Below are positions 34,301 to 45,547 of a stretch of 64,000 bases of DNA, one piece after another. How positions within the stretch are numbered: position 1 is the stretch's first letter; each line of letters opens with the position of its first letter. Under the pieces are notes generated by a model. It saw only the letters and a program-made list of their open reading frames with translations. It was not told the DNA's origin and made no database searches. The DNA comes from Apium graveolens (taxonomy: Eukaryota; Streptophyta; Magnoliopsida; Apiales; Apiaceae), in contig NC_133653.1 in assembly GCF_009905375.1 (NCBI RefSeq), positions 67,397,795 to 67,461,794 of the forward strand, given 5' to 3'. The position numbers and the translations under genes are program-made.

Positions 34301-35391
34301 AACCCCTATAGAACCTTACTCTGAATTCTGATAGTCAGATACTTACCAGCTTGATTCCTCATTGATTGATACCCTCTTTCTTATCCTAAAGCTTGACAAT
34401 TCTGATATATCATGAGTTAAAGATCATTCTTCATACCTTAACACCCTTAGTATTCATGAAGCTTACCTTCTTGATGATCCAGCACTTGAACCTTGATGGG
34501 AAACCATTGCTTTGAGCCCAAATTGGCATTACCCTTCATATTATCCATTAGCCTCACTAAATCCTCTTGTTCAATCTTTGTTATATGAAAACCATTCAAT
34601 TACTTGAATAGAGAATAGTTTTGTGAATCATGGCTCTGAAGTTAGCACCAATTCCCCGTATTTCGAGTTGATCTATAATCCTTTGATAAATTTGTTTACT
34701 GCAAAAAGAGATTTTGTCATATTTTGGCATCAGTTTTTGAAATAAATAAAATATGGGTTTCCAGTCCCAAAGGGGGATAAATGTTTTCTTGAATGGTGGA
34801 TCTGGACTGAGACGCGAGTCCTTTCCGCACTTATATTAGGCTTAAAAGTTGCCTAGGGATTCCCAATAATGTTTTAGAACCCAGTGAGGTTCGGGATTAC
34901 TTCGCGGCTGATCACCGGCTGTAATCCGTAGCGTCATAAAATGATTTTGATTAAGACATGATTTTAAAATTGTTTTGATGCAAGCAAAATGATGCCATCT
35001 CACATAGTTTTTATCTCTCGTTACCTTTGGTTATGTCTTTCCATTATCATTCTTAAAAGTATATCTCAATTTATGTTTTGTGTCGTACTTTAGCACTTGT
35101 TGAGCATTTGGCTCACTTCTTGCTTTACCCTTATATTACAGCTAGCAGCTATGGTTAGATTCAAGCAGACTGCCCATAAGACCTGTGATGCTGATGCTTA
35201 TGTTCGAGCTCAGGTAGAATAAGTAATAATAGTTGTGTGAGGACTCGGTATTTGTAATCAGATGTAATAGTTGGTAGTGTTGGGCTGTTCCAAACCCTAA
35301 ACTGTAAGATCTTGGATTTTGGGTTGTGTATTCTTCATTAAAAAGATGTAATAGCTATATTTATTTTGCTGTTTAAGTTGGGGGTGTGACA
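31386..35391 (+). repeat. E3 5' LTR (4,006 bp)
   Basis: Starts TGTTACGACC, ends GGGGGTGTGACA. It includes a candidate TATA box (33036-33044) and, near its 3' end, the first exon of the leader gene (35151-35213). No other coding content is supported; short open frames such as 31772-31957 show no family motif. Confidence 0.96.
33036..33044 (+). promoter_or_regulatory. Candidate TATA box in E3 LTR
   Basis: TATATAAAA in the middle of the LTR, also present in the 3' LTR copy. If used, the U3/R border is about 1.6 kb into the LTR and the 5' leader of the RNA is over 2 kb. Confidence 0.35.
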
Positions 35392-35528
35392 GGTTTTGGT
35401 ATCAGAGCTACGGTTTAGAGTCCCTAGACAGCCCAAATAGGTTATAGGATTTGTGTGTAGGTTATAGATATTATGCGAGAGAGTAGGTTAAGTAAATTAT
35501 TATTAATACTCCTCTTATTGGTTGTCAG
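35214..35528 (+). other. Predicted intron spanning the E3 LTR/PBS junction (315 bp)
   Basis: 5' site CAG|GTAGAAT, 3' site with pyrimidine-rich ACTCCTCTTATTGGTTGTCAG. It contains the LTR end (35391) and the PBS (35397-35408). Confidence 0.6.
35397..35408 (+). other. E3 primer binding site (initiator Met tRNA)
   Basis: TGGTATCAGAGC, a perfect 12-base complement of the plant initiator Met tRNA end, 5 bases after the LTR. Confidence 0.95.
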
Positions 35529-35873
35529 CAAAGGGCGCATTCCTCGTCATCCTCTGGGTCAGACGACACTATTGCTTTCTCCGTGTATGCTGAGTTGAGG
35601 CGCGAGTTCGACATACTTCAGGGCAAGTAGGACCGACTGAAGAACGTGTATCCGGACAGCCGAAACTACGAAGGGAAGCCCACGGAGCAGATGACTGCGA
35701 GACTTGAGACCTTGGTTCAGTACGTCAACACTAAGCTTGAGGAAATGCCAGCACACCGGGACCGTACCAGCCAGTATGTCATTCAAATGGTGGCGGATGA
35801 GCTCCAGAGCATTGTGAAGACGCTTCGAGAGGAAAAGACTACCAAGCCCCGTTCAGATGGAGTGGAGCCTTAG

Positions 35874-36184
35874 TTCTTTCCATTTACCCTTTATGTTGTT
35901 GTACTATCAGACTCTATGGAATCCCCAGTTGTCTCCATTTTTCCTTTAAATAAGCCTGTTATTCCTAGAATCAGACTATGTCCCAATCTTATGTACTGTG
36001 ACCTTTAAAATTTCAATAATTATGTGCTATTGTTCCATTTGCTCTCAACTGTTATTTTATGTTTTTATCATCATATCTGCTTAATTTGGAAACTTGACCC
36101 CATATGAAAATGAGAATGCCATGCGATACCCTCGAATCATTCTATCATTCATATCTGTTTTGACACAACTCTTATTTCAGGATC
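35874..36184 (+). other. E3 leader between the small gene and gag
   Basis: T-rich, without a supported gene. It ends with CTTATTTCAG (36171-36180), a good 3' splice-site match, 4 bases before the gag ATG. Confidence 0.5.
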
Positions 36185-39100
36185 ATGCCTCCCAAAAAGA
36201 AGAATCCAACAACCACCTTCACCACAGACCCAAATATTCTTCGACTACTGGAAACCTTGCAACAGCAAACCAATGCTATAGCTCAACAACAACTAACTCT
36301 TCAACAACGAATTGAGAACCAAGATAACCGTGAGCCACACCAACCACCTGAACCACCAGTACCACCTAGACAAATTGTCACTTTCAAAGCTTTTCAGAAT
36401 GTGAATCCACCTGTATTTCATGATACCACTGATCCAGTGATAGCTAACACATGGATCAAGGAGATGGAAAGGGCTTTTGAGTTGGTACAGTTAGGAGACG
36501 ATCAGAAGACGCCGTATGCTACATACTTCTTGAAGGGAGAAGTTATCTATTGGTGGGAATCAGTAAAGGCTATGGAAGTCACTCAGCAGGTTTCTTGGGA
36601 GAGATTTAAAAAGTTATTTCTAGACAAGTATTACCCTAAGTACATGCAGAATCAGATGGAGCTAAAATTTCTGGAGTTGAAGCAAGGGAATATGACTGTA
36701 TTGGAGTATGAGAAGAAGTTCACTGAGATGTCAAGGTTTGTGACAAAGTATACCAGCACTGAGGAGGAAAAAGCAAAGAAATTTCAGCAAGGATTGGAGC
36801 CTTGGATCAGAGATAGGGTGGCTATGTTTGAGCTTGAAACTTATGCGGGAGTAGTACAGAAAGCTGCTCTGATTGAGAATAATGGGATGCAGTCAAGGAA
36901 AGAGAGGGATAACAAGAAGAGGAAGGTTCCATTTTATGGAGAAAAGTCTGAAGCTGGAAGTTCGCAAGATCGGAATGTAAAGAGGATTGGTTTTCAGAAG
37001 GGTGGAAATTTTCAAAAGAAGGGAAATTTGGGCAAAAGGCAAGAATCAAAAGGAAACAACCAGGCAAGCCAAGGGCAAGTTGGAGAAAATAGGTTCCAGA
37101 GACCGAAATGCAAGCACTGTGGAAGAAGGCACCCCGGAGTATGCAATAAGCTGAGTATGACCTGTTATAGGTGCAATCAGAAGGGACATTTGGCAAATGA
37201 GTGCAAGATGCCGAAGCCAGGAGTTACGTGCTACAAATGTGGGAAGACTGGACACATGGCTAGGGAGTGTAAGGCAACAGGACCCGTCAAAGCTCTGATG
37301 AACGTGGCAAGTACCAGTGCAAGCGTGCCAGCTGAGGTATTGGCATTACCTCCACCACCCGCACCAACCCCGCAAGCAACAACAAGGACATTTGATCTAA
37401 AGATGAAAGATGCTGTTCAGAATTCTGAGGTGATAGCAGGTACACTTTTACTCAATAATGTCAAAGCTAAAGTATTGATTGATTCGGGAGCAACAAGATC
37501 TTTCATATCAGAATCTTTTGTTGATAAGCTCCAATGTGATAAAATGGTTATGAGTGAGGTAGTAAATGTGGTAATTGCGAACCAAGAGAAGATTCATGTG
37601 AATCAATTTTGTCCAAGGTGTGAGATCGATATTTCGGGATATAAGTTTTCAGCCGACTTGATACTCTTCAAGTTGGGAGAGTTTGACATAATTTTAGGAA
37701 TGGATTGGTTAGGAGAGAATAGCGCTCAGATAAATTGTAAGACCAAGAGAGTGTATTTAAAGACGAAGAGTGGAGAGAAGGTAGTATTTAAGGGGCAGAG
37801 GCAAGAGCAACTATTTCTTACAATCGTTCAGGCTAAGAAGTTGCTTAGAAAAGGTTGTGAGTCGTTCCTAGCATATGTAGTGGATTCAGAGAGAGGCAGC
37901 CTCAGCATGGAAGATATTCCTGTAGTTAGTGAGTTCCCCGATGTGTTTCCCGACGAACTACCAAGCTTACCACCAGATCGACAAATTGAGTTCGAGATCA
38001 ACCTTGCTCCAGGCACGGAACCAGTTTCAAAGGCCCCATATAGGATGGCACCAGCAGAAATGAAAGAGTTGGCGAGCCAGCTACAAGAATTATTGGATAA
38101 AGGAGTGATACGACCAAGTACGTCGCCATGGGGAGCACCTGTTCTGTTTGTAAAGAAGAAAGATGGGAGTATGCGTCTATGCATAGATTACCGGGAGCTG
38201 AATAAGGTGACGATCAAGAACCGTTACCCGCTACCAAGGATAGATGACCTTTTTGATCAGTTGAAGGGAGCAAAATGCTTTTCGAAGATTGATTTGAGAT
38301 CGGGATACCATCAATTAAAGATCAAAGAAGAAGATATTTCTAAGACCGCATTCAGGACCAGATATGGGCATTATGAGTTCCTAGTAATGCCGTTTGGATT
38401 GACCAACGCTCCGGCCGCATTTATGGATCTGATGAATCGGGTATTTAAGAAGTATTTGGACAAATTTGTCATGGTATTCATTGATGACATCCTTATTTAT
38501 TCTAAGTCGGAAGAAGAACATAAGCAGCACCTCTAGATAGCATTGGAGATACTCCGACAAGAGAAGTTGTATGCCAAGTTCACCAAATGTGAGTTTTGGT
38601 TAAAGGAAGTTCAATTTTTGGGGCATGTTATTGGAAATGAGGGAGTTAAAGTGGATCCGGCAAAGATTGAGGCAGTTATGAGTTGGGAGAGGCCAAAGAC
38701 TCCTACGGAAGTGCGAAGTTTTCTAGGATTGGCCGGATACTATAGAAGATTCGTCAAGGATTTCTCGAAAATCGCCACGCCATTGACCAAGTTAACCAGA
38801 AAGAATCAAAAGTTTGAATGGAGTGCAGAATGTGAAGATAGCTTTCAAGAATTAAAGCAGAAGTTGGTAACAGCTCCGGTGTTGGTACTTCCAGATGATC
38901 AAGGGAATTTTGTAATATTCAGTGACGCTTCACATCAGGGTTTGGGTTGTGTGTTGATGCAACACAGTAAAGTGATCGCATATGCGTCAAGACAGTTGAA
39001 GCCGCATGAGTTAAAGTACCCGACGCATGACTTGGAACTAGCCGCCATAGTGTTCGCACTCAAGATCTGGAGACATTACCTCTATGGAGAGAAGTGTGAA

Positions 39101-40798
39101 ATCTACACGGATCACAAGAGTTTAAAGTACATTTTTACTCAGAAAGAGCTCAATATGAGGCAGAGGAGATGGCTGGAACTGATCAAGGACTATGACTGCT
39201 CGATAAATTACCATCCTGGAAAGGCGAACGTAGTGGCCGATGCTCTGAGTAGGAAGGAGAGATTGAATATGATGATAACATCAAAAGAGTTAACTGGAGA
39301 AATCGAAAAATTGGAATTGGAACTTTGTGCTTATGGAAAAGTTGAGGAAGTTTGTCGTGCGATGACCTTTCAGCCAACACTAGTGGAAAAGATAAAGAAG
39401 TGTCAAGAGGAAGTAATGGAAAAAGAGAAGAAACAGTTATCTGGAGAGGAGATTAATACTCAAAGGGATGAGCAAGGGATACTAAGGTTTTCATCCAGAA
39501 TATGGATTCCCCATGTACCTGAATTAAAGAATGAGATCCTCCACGAAGCCCACAATTCGAAATTTTTAATCCATCCGGGAAGCACCAAGATGTATCGAGA
39601 CTTAAAGAAGAACTTTTGGTGGCCAAATATGAAGCGAGACGTGGCAGAATGGGTTGCAAAGTGCTATACTTGTCAGAAAGTAAAGGCAGAACATCAACGA
39701 CCAAGCGGATTAATTCAGCTCCTGAAGATTCCAGAATGGAAATGGGAAAATATCGCTATGGACTTTATAGTAGGACTACCGCGAACGAAATCCGGACATG
39801 ACGCAATATGGGTTATAGTTGATCGTCTTACGAAGTCGGTGCATTTCCTTCCAATAAACGAGAAGTCGTCATTGGACAAGTTGGTTCATTTATATGTGCG
39901 CGAAATCGTACTAAGGCATGGAGTACCCGTATCAATAGTTTCAGACAGAGATCCCCGATTTAACTCGAGATTCTAGAAGCAATTTCAGGAATGTCTTGGC
40001 ACAAAGTTGAATATGAGCACAGCGTACCACCCGCAGACTGATGGCCAAAGTGAAAGGACAATTCAAACAATTAAAGATAAGTTGCGCAGTTGTGCAATCG
40101 ATTTTGCAGGAAGTTGGGACGACCATTTGCCGTTGATTGAATTCTCTTACAACAACAGCTATCATTCCAGTATCGGCATGCCACCATACGAAGCTTTGTA
40201 CGGGCGAAAATGTAGATCATCAACAAGTTGGGATGAAGTAGGAGAAGGAAGAATTCTCGGCTCGGATTTGGTACGACAGTTGCATGACTCGGTCAAGTTA
40301 ATTCAGAAAAGGTTGCTTGCTGCTCAAGATAGACAGAGGAAGTATGCGGATCCAGCGCGTAAGGACGTTCAATTCCAAATTGGCGAAGCTGTGTTGCCGA
40401 AGGTGTCACCTAGAAAAGGGTTGATAAGATTTGGCAAGAAAGGGAAGTTAGCACCTAGATACATAGGTCCTTTTGAGATTTTGAGTCAAGTGGGAAAGGT
40501 GGCCTACGAGTTGGCCTTACCACCTCAGTATCGGCATGTGCATAATTTGTTCCATGTGTCGTTACTTAAGAAGTACAATCCTGACGCTAGCCATGTGATA
40601 GAATATGAACCTGTAGAAATTCAGGCAGACCTGTCATTTGTGGAGCAACCGGTTAAAATACTCGACTGGCAAGTAAAGAGTCTTAGAAATAAGTCAGTAA
40701 AGTTAGTAAAAGTGCTTTGGAGGAACCCTAAGGTCGAAGAGTCGACTTGGGAGTTAGAGTCTGATATGCGTTCCCGGCATCCTCATCTTTTCTCTTAG
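36185..40798 (+). pseudogene. gag-pol: E3 gag-pol polyprotein with chromodomain (two in-frame TAG)
   Basis: One 1,538-codon frame from ATG 36185 to the stop at 40796-40798. Gag: capsid-like helices (about residues 60-230), then CCHC knuckles [14 protein letters not shown] (about 326) and [14 protein letters not shown] (about 349). Protease: [12 protein letters not shown] (about 431). [27 protein letters not shown], catalytic [10 protein letters not shown] (about 763). RNase [14 protein letters not shown] (about 913). Integrase: HHCC, then D 39761, D 39944, E 40052 (D-x35-E). The C-terminal chromodomain (VKILDWQVKSLRNK...VLWRNP...ESTWELE, 40640-40770) is known in chromoviruses to target heterochromatin. 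TAG codons at 38534 and 39974 truncate it. Otherwise intact. Confidence 0.96.
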
Positions 40799-40819
40799 AT
40801 TCTGGGGACAGAATCCCTT

Positions 40820-40832
40820 AAGGGGGAGAGGA
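40820..40832 (+). other. E3 polypurine tract
   Basis: AAGGGGGAGAGGA directly before the 3' LTR start TGTTACGACC. Confidence 0.92.
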
Positions 40833-43800
40833 TGTTACGACCGGCATTTTATGTAATATTATTTATGAATTGGGTATAATATTAAAGTCGAATGAAAATA
40901 TATTCAATGATTGTACGCTAGTGTGAGTGAAAATTTCTGCATTATAAATTTGCTTTGTGTAGTATATGATTTTTCAAAGCAAGAGTTTATTTAATTTCTT
41001 TATTTTTGATTTATAAGGAATATTCTAAGCTTTGGAAAAATTTTCTTTTAAAAGGTATTTTGTTCACAAATTTTGAAAATGATTTTATAAAGTCTCTAAA
41101 AATCCAAGTTATTTTATGATATAAATTTTATAATTTTTGAACTTGTATTTTATTTTATAAAAATAAATCTTTATAAATTTTATTTGTTATAATTAGAAAA
41201 TTACGTGGCTACCCTTGCATGCAAATACTCCTCCAATTTAACTTAGGGGCAAGAAAGACATTTCCAACCCCACTCACTTCCATTCTACTAACCAAATTAC
41301 CCCTTTACCCTTGCATGCAAATCTACCTAACTATATTGGAAGGTTACTCTTGTAAAATCTCAAATCCACTCACTTTTGGCCAAATAAAAACCAATCTAAC
41401 ATGATTATTACTCCACATTCACCCCACCATTTCCACACTCCTCCTTTCCTCCCCCCTCCTCTCGGTTTTTCCCCTCCCCTCTCGGCAATTCCCAAAAACC
41501 GAGCCCCCATCCCCTTCTTTCTTCATTTCTCACTCAAATAATCATCCTATTATCAAGTAATCCTACTCCCTACATGTTGTTCTTGTATATCTTAAGAGTG
41601 TAGAGCAGAAAAACTTATGTGTTGACCTTGCATGGTGGTATTTTGTTAAAACTCCAAGTGAATATCCTTGATTCTTGTGAATTCAAGGCTTTCACCATGA
41701 GTTATAGTAGCAAAGGGTTGAGAATGGCTAGACATGAGTATGCTACACTCATGCAATTGTTGTTTTCACCCTAATCCATTCGGCCATGACTTGATAGGAG
41801 CTGAATGGATGGTGTTTTGGTTGTCATGTTCCACTTTGTGTGTTTTTGTGATGATAACATGAAAATCTTAGTGAAGTCTTGATTAAACTCCTTGCATGCT
41901 AAGTGATCATCTAGGTATATCTTATGCTAGGCTTGCATGTCAATTTTATGATAGAACATATGTAGAAAATATGTTGTTTTGGTTTGAAAAACCCGAAGGC
42001 ATGCATGCATGTGGATCTCTCTTAGAATGTTGTACGATTTTGATCATTTGGAAAGATTTTGTTAGTGAGCCTTAATTTCAGTAGGAATAATGTGTTAATA
42101 TTGATTTATGCTTCTTGTTGCATGGTAATAATTCATGGTTATATTTTATAAAAATATATATCTTGTTGTTTCAAAAGCATAAAGATTTGTGATTTGTGAA
42201 GTGTAGTCTCTTTTGTTTTGCCATAATTGTACCTTAGGTAAGGATGATCTCACCAAGGTTATTTTGAGAAAAAGGGAGTTAGTTCAGTAGAATACCATGT
42301 ATAAGTCTTGGTTTAAGTATTTAGTTGTTGTTAGTTGGGTTTGTCAAGTCAAAACCTTTGAAAATGAGAGTTATAGTTTCTGCAGAAAAATCAGTATAGC
42401 ACCCTGAGGTTTAGAGTGAGTTTTGACCATGTCATTGGTGTACAATTTGAGGCCCAAGCTACCAGAAGTTAGTATTGGGAGTATATAAAAGGTTTTAGGA
42501 GTTGGTTGGAGGTTTGCATGTCATTTGGTTAGGTGCACAAGTAGAATCACAAAATCTGTCCAGCAGGGGACCGTTTTGTTGTAACTTAGAAATAGGCAGA
42601 TTTGACCATGTCATGGGTAGGCCCTCATTAGGCCCAATTGGGCCTTAGTTAGAGGGAGTGTCAGAGAAGTTTTTCCAACCATAGTTCATAGGATATGAGT
42701 TAGAACCATGTGTCACAAGTTAATTCAAGTCAGGACATTTTCTGCCCAGAAAAACAGGGGAACCTTGGACTTTTAGCTTAGGCCCAAGAAGGCCCAAGCC
42801 AGGCCCTTGAGCCAGAACAAGTTTGTGAGATGCCCTTAGGTCAGGAGAGTCTTGTGTAAAAGTTTTGAAGGAAAACTTGTAGTTTAAGAGTGTCTAATGT
42901 ACTCAAGAAACCATAGTTATCATTCTGAAATTTGCACCAGTGAGCACTATCACTTATCACATAGTTTTAGAACACTTAGAAGTGAGTATTAGGTCGACCA
43001 CCATAGTTGTAAGATAGTATAAGGTCAGTAGAGCAAAAGGCACAAGTGAGGGTCAATAGGTTTTGGATAATTTAGGAAAGGCACATCGAGTTAGGAAGCC
43101 GAAATTAGAAGACCTTGTCTAGTTTAGCGACCAAGTGACTTAAGTTGTGAGTCGAGATTATCCAAGCCTAGTGTTGCATTATGGTATATATGGTGTTATT
43201 TGGTGTTAATATATGATATGTAAATATGTGGCTATGTGTGTGCAATTGTAATTTAAAAGTGAATATAAATTAAGTGCATATAGGCCTAAGTGACATCCGT
43301 GTTTAATTTCGAGTTGTAAATAGGTTAAGTTGGTGAGAATATATTATAATGAGGATTATTATTATTTATGTAGGATCTCGAGACGAGGGAAAACTTGCCA
43401 TAAAAGTCGAGTGAAGCTCCAGTTGTTGCTCCTACCAGTCAGACAAGACCAGCCTATCTCAAGGCAAGTGATTCAACTTGACCTTCGTATTTACTACAAA
43501 TAGTTCTTATATATTGATGCAATTATCCCGAGTTATTTTGATATATTTAAATCAAGCGTATCTTTTGTTTATCTTTGAGTTACAAAGAGATGCCATGAAC
43601 CCTCGAGTACGTATTGCAAGTAGTTCAAAAGTCTTTCATGATAGTTTAATGCCATGATAAAATGAAGAGTTGATATATTACTTGATGGATCCTCTTGATT
43701 AACATGTTGATGTTTCCTAAGTATTAATATCTCATCCTGATACTTGAACCCCTATAGAACCTTACTCTGAATTCTGATAGTCAGATACTTACCAGCTTGA

Positions 43801-44837
43801 TTTCTCATTGATTGATACCCTCTTTCTTATCCTAAAGCTTGACAATTCTGATATGTCCTGAGTTAAAGATCATTCTTCATACCTTAACACCCTTAGTATT
43901 CATGAAGCTTACCTTCTTGATGATCCAGCACTTGAACCTTGATGGGAAACCATTACTTTGAGCCCAAATTGGCATTACCCTTCATATTATCCATTAGCCT
44001 CACTAAATCCTCTTGTTCAATCTTTGCTATATGAAAACCATTCAATTACTTGAATAGAGAATAGTTTTGTGAATCATGGCTCTGAAGTTAGCACCAATTC
44101 CCCGTATTTCGAGTTGATCTATAATCCTTTGATAAAGTTGTTTACTGCAAAAAGAGATTTTGTCATATTTCGGCATCAGTTTTTGAAATAAATAAAATAT
44201 GGGTTTTCAGTCCCAAAGGGGGATAAATGTTTTCTTGAATGGTGGATCTGGACTGAGACGCGAGTCCTTTCCGCACTTATATTAGGCTTAAAAGTTGCCT
44301 AGGGATTCCCAATAATGTTTTAGAACCCAGCGAGGTTCGGGATTACTTCGCGGCTGATCACCGGCTGTAATCCGTAGCGTCATAAAATGATTTTGATTAA
44401 GACATGATTTTAAAATTGTTTTGATGCAAGCAAAATGATGCCATCTCACATAGTTTTTATCTCTCGTTACCTTTGGTTATGTCTTTCCATTATCATTCTT
44501 AAAAGTATATCTCAATTTATGTTTTGTGTCGTACTTTAGCACTTGTTGAGCATTTGGCTCACTTCTTGCTTTACCCTTATATTACAGCTAGCAGCTATGG
44601 TTAGATTCAAGCAGACTGCCCATAAGACCTGTGATGCTGATGCTTATGTTCGAGCTCAGGTAGAATAAGTAATAATAGTTGTGTGAGGACTCGGTATTTG
44701 TAATCAGATGTAATAGTTGGTAGTGTTGGGCTGTTCCAAACCCTAAACTGTAAGATCTTGGATTTTGGGTTGTGTATTCTTCATTAAAAAGATGTAATAG
44801 CTATATTTATTTTGCTGTTTAAGTTGGGGGTGTGACA
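40833..44837 (+). repeat. E3 3' LTR (4,005 bp)
   Basis: Near-identical to 31386-35391. It holds a second copy of leader exon 1 at 44597-44659, here without an adjoining exon 2. Confidence 0.96.
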
Positions 44838-45498
44838 CAACATGCCTATCGAGATGTCGAGTTCTCTACAGCTTAATTGGAGATCTCGAAGTGAAGAAAT
44901 TTCTCTAAGTACAGAATTGCAGAACAGTTTAATATCCAAGGTTACAAATCAACAAACAATTCACAAAGCTGGATTGACAAGTCTACAAAAAGTAGCTTGA
45001 GAGATGTGCAAGATCAATGGCAAAGATTAACTGACAGAGGAGATTAAAGTAATCACGGGATGCTAAAGATATGCTAAGCCAGAAATGAAAGATTTGCTTT
45101 TCTATAAATAGAAATGACAAGTGACAGTTTAGAAAAGCTAATAGCATGTTTATTATCCACTGTGTAAACCAGCAGTTAACTGAGTTATAAAGTTAACACT
45201 GGTCCTCTAGCTAGATAGAACAATCTAGATAGAAAATTGCGTGTTCTCTCTCAAGAAAGAAGCTAAGTTTTAAAACAAGAACTTAGAGATTTTGTAGCAA
45301 AACACTGCTTGATTTTTAATATAAAATTAAGTGAGTTTTGAAGATCTTTGTTTTATATATTTGCACAGTTATTTATGTTTAACATCTACTCTACTAAATC
45401 ATTGTTAACAACCAACTGCTAAAGCCAAAGTCGATCAAAATCAAACATTCAAGCCAAAACACATTCACCCCCCCTCTGTGTTGTATTCATACCTAACA
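44838..45498 (+). repeat. E4 5' LTR, second part
   Basis: Resumes at the caaca duplication with 'tgcctatcgagatgtcgag' and ends ...ATTCATACCTAACA, 2 bp before the PBS. It includes the candidate TATA box at 45103-45110. With the first part the LTR is about 1.2 kb. Confidence 0.88.
45103..45110 (+). promoter_or_regulatory. Candidate TATA box in E4 5' LTR
   Basis: TATAAATA about 390 bp before the LTR end. E3 separates it from the upstream half of the LTR by 13 kb, so it is probably cut off from its enhancers. Confidence 0.45.
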
Positions 45499-45500
45499 AG

Positions 45501-45512
45501 TGGTATCAGAGC
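45501..45512 (+). other. E4 primer binding site (initiator Met tRNA)
   Basis: TGGTATCAGAGC, a perfect match, 2 bases after the LTR. Confidence 0.95.
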
Positions 45513-45547
45513 AAAATCTAAAAGTAAACAGATTAGATCTTGGAAAA

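Larger units (their letters stand above)
35151..35873 (+). pseudogene. E3 leader gene upstream of gag, two exons, exon 1 inside the LTR
   Basis: Exon 1 is 35151-35213 (21 codons, MVRFKQTAHKTCDADAYVRAQ), then a GT-AG intron 35214-35528, then exon 2 35529-35873. The donor CAG|GTAGAAT and the acceptor TTATTGGTTGTCAG|CA keep the frame, and exon 2 stays in it to the stop at 35871-35873. There is one in-frame TAG (35628-35630). The product would be about 135 residues: a short basic start, a Ser-rich patch, then amphipathic helices (LRREFDILQ; ADELQSIVKTLREEK). The intron contains the LTR end and the PBS, so spliced RNA cannot serve as genome. I do not recognise the family. The first 11 residues resemble the histone H3 tail. 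No expression evidence. Confidence 0.6.
31386..44837 (+). mobile_element. E3: Ty3/gypsy chromovirus (Tekay/Del type), nearly intact
   Basis: 13,452 bp, flanked by caaca at 31381-31385 and 44838-44842. 5' LTR 4,006 bp, 3' LTR 4,005 bp. In the first 1.1 kb I count about 17 differences (about 1.5%), so it is the youngest complete insertion here. Perfect initiator-Met PBS, a single gag-pol frame with a C-terminal chromodomain, and a polypurine tract before the 3' LTR. Long LTRs and a chromodomain point to the Tekay/Del clade. It also carries an extra small gene upstream of gag. Only two TAG codons block gag-pol. Confidence 0.96.

Noticed and set aside
35559..35786. Minus-strand open frame over E3 leader exon 2
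   Set aside because: A shadow of the plus-strand exon, which has the splice-site and phase support.
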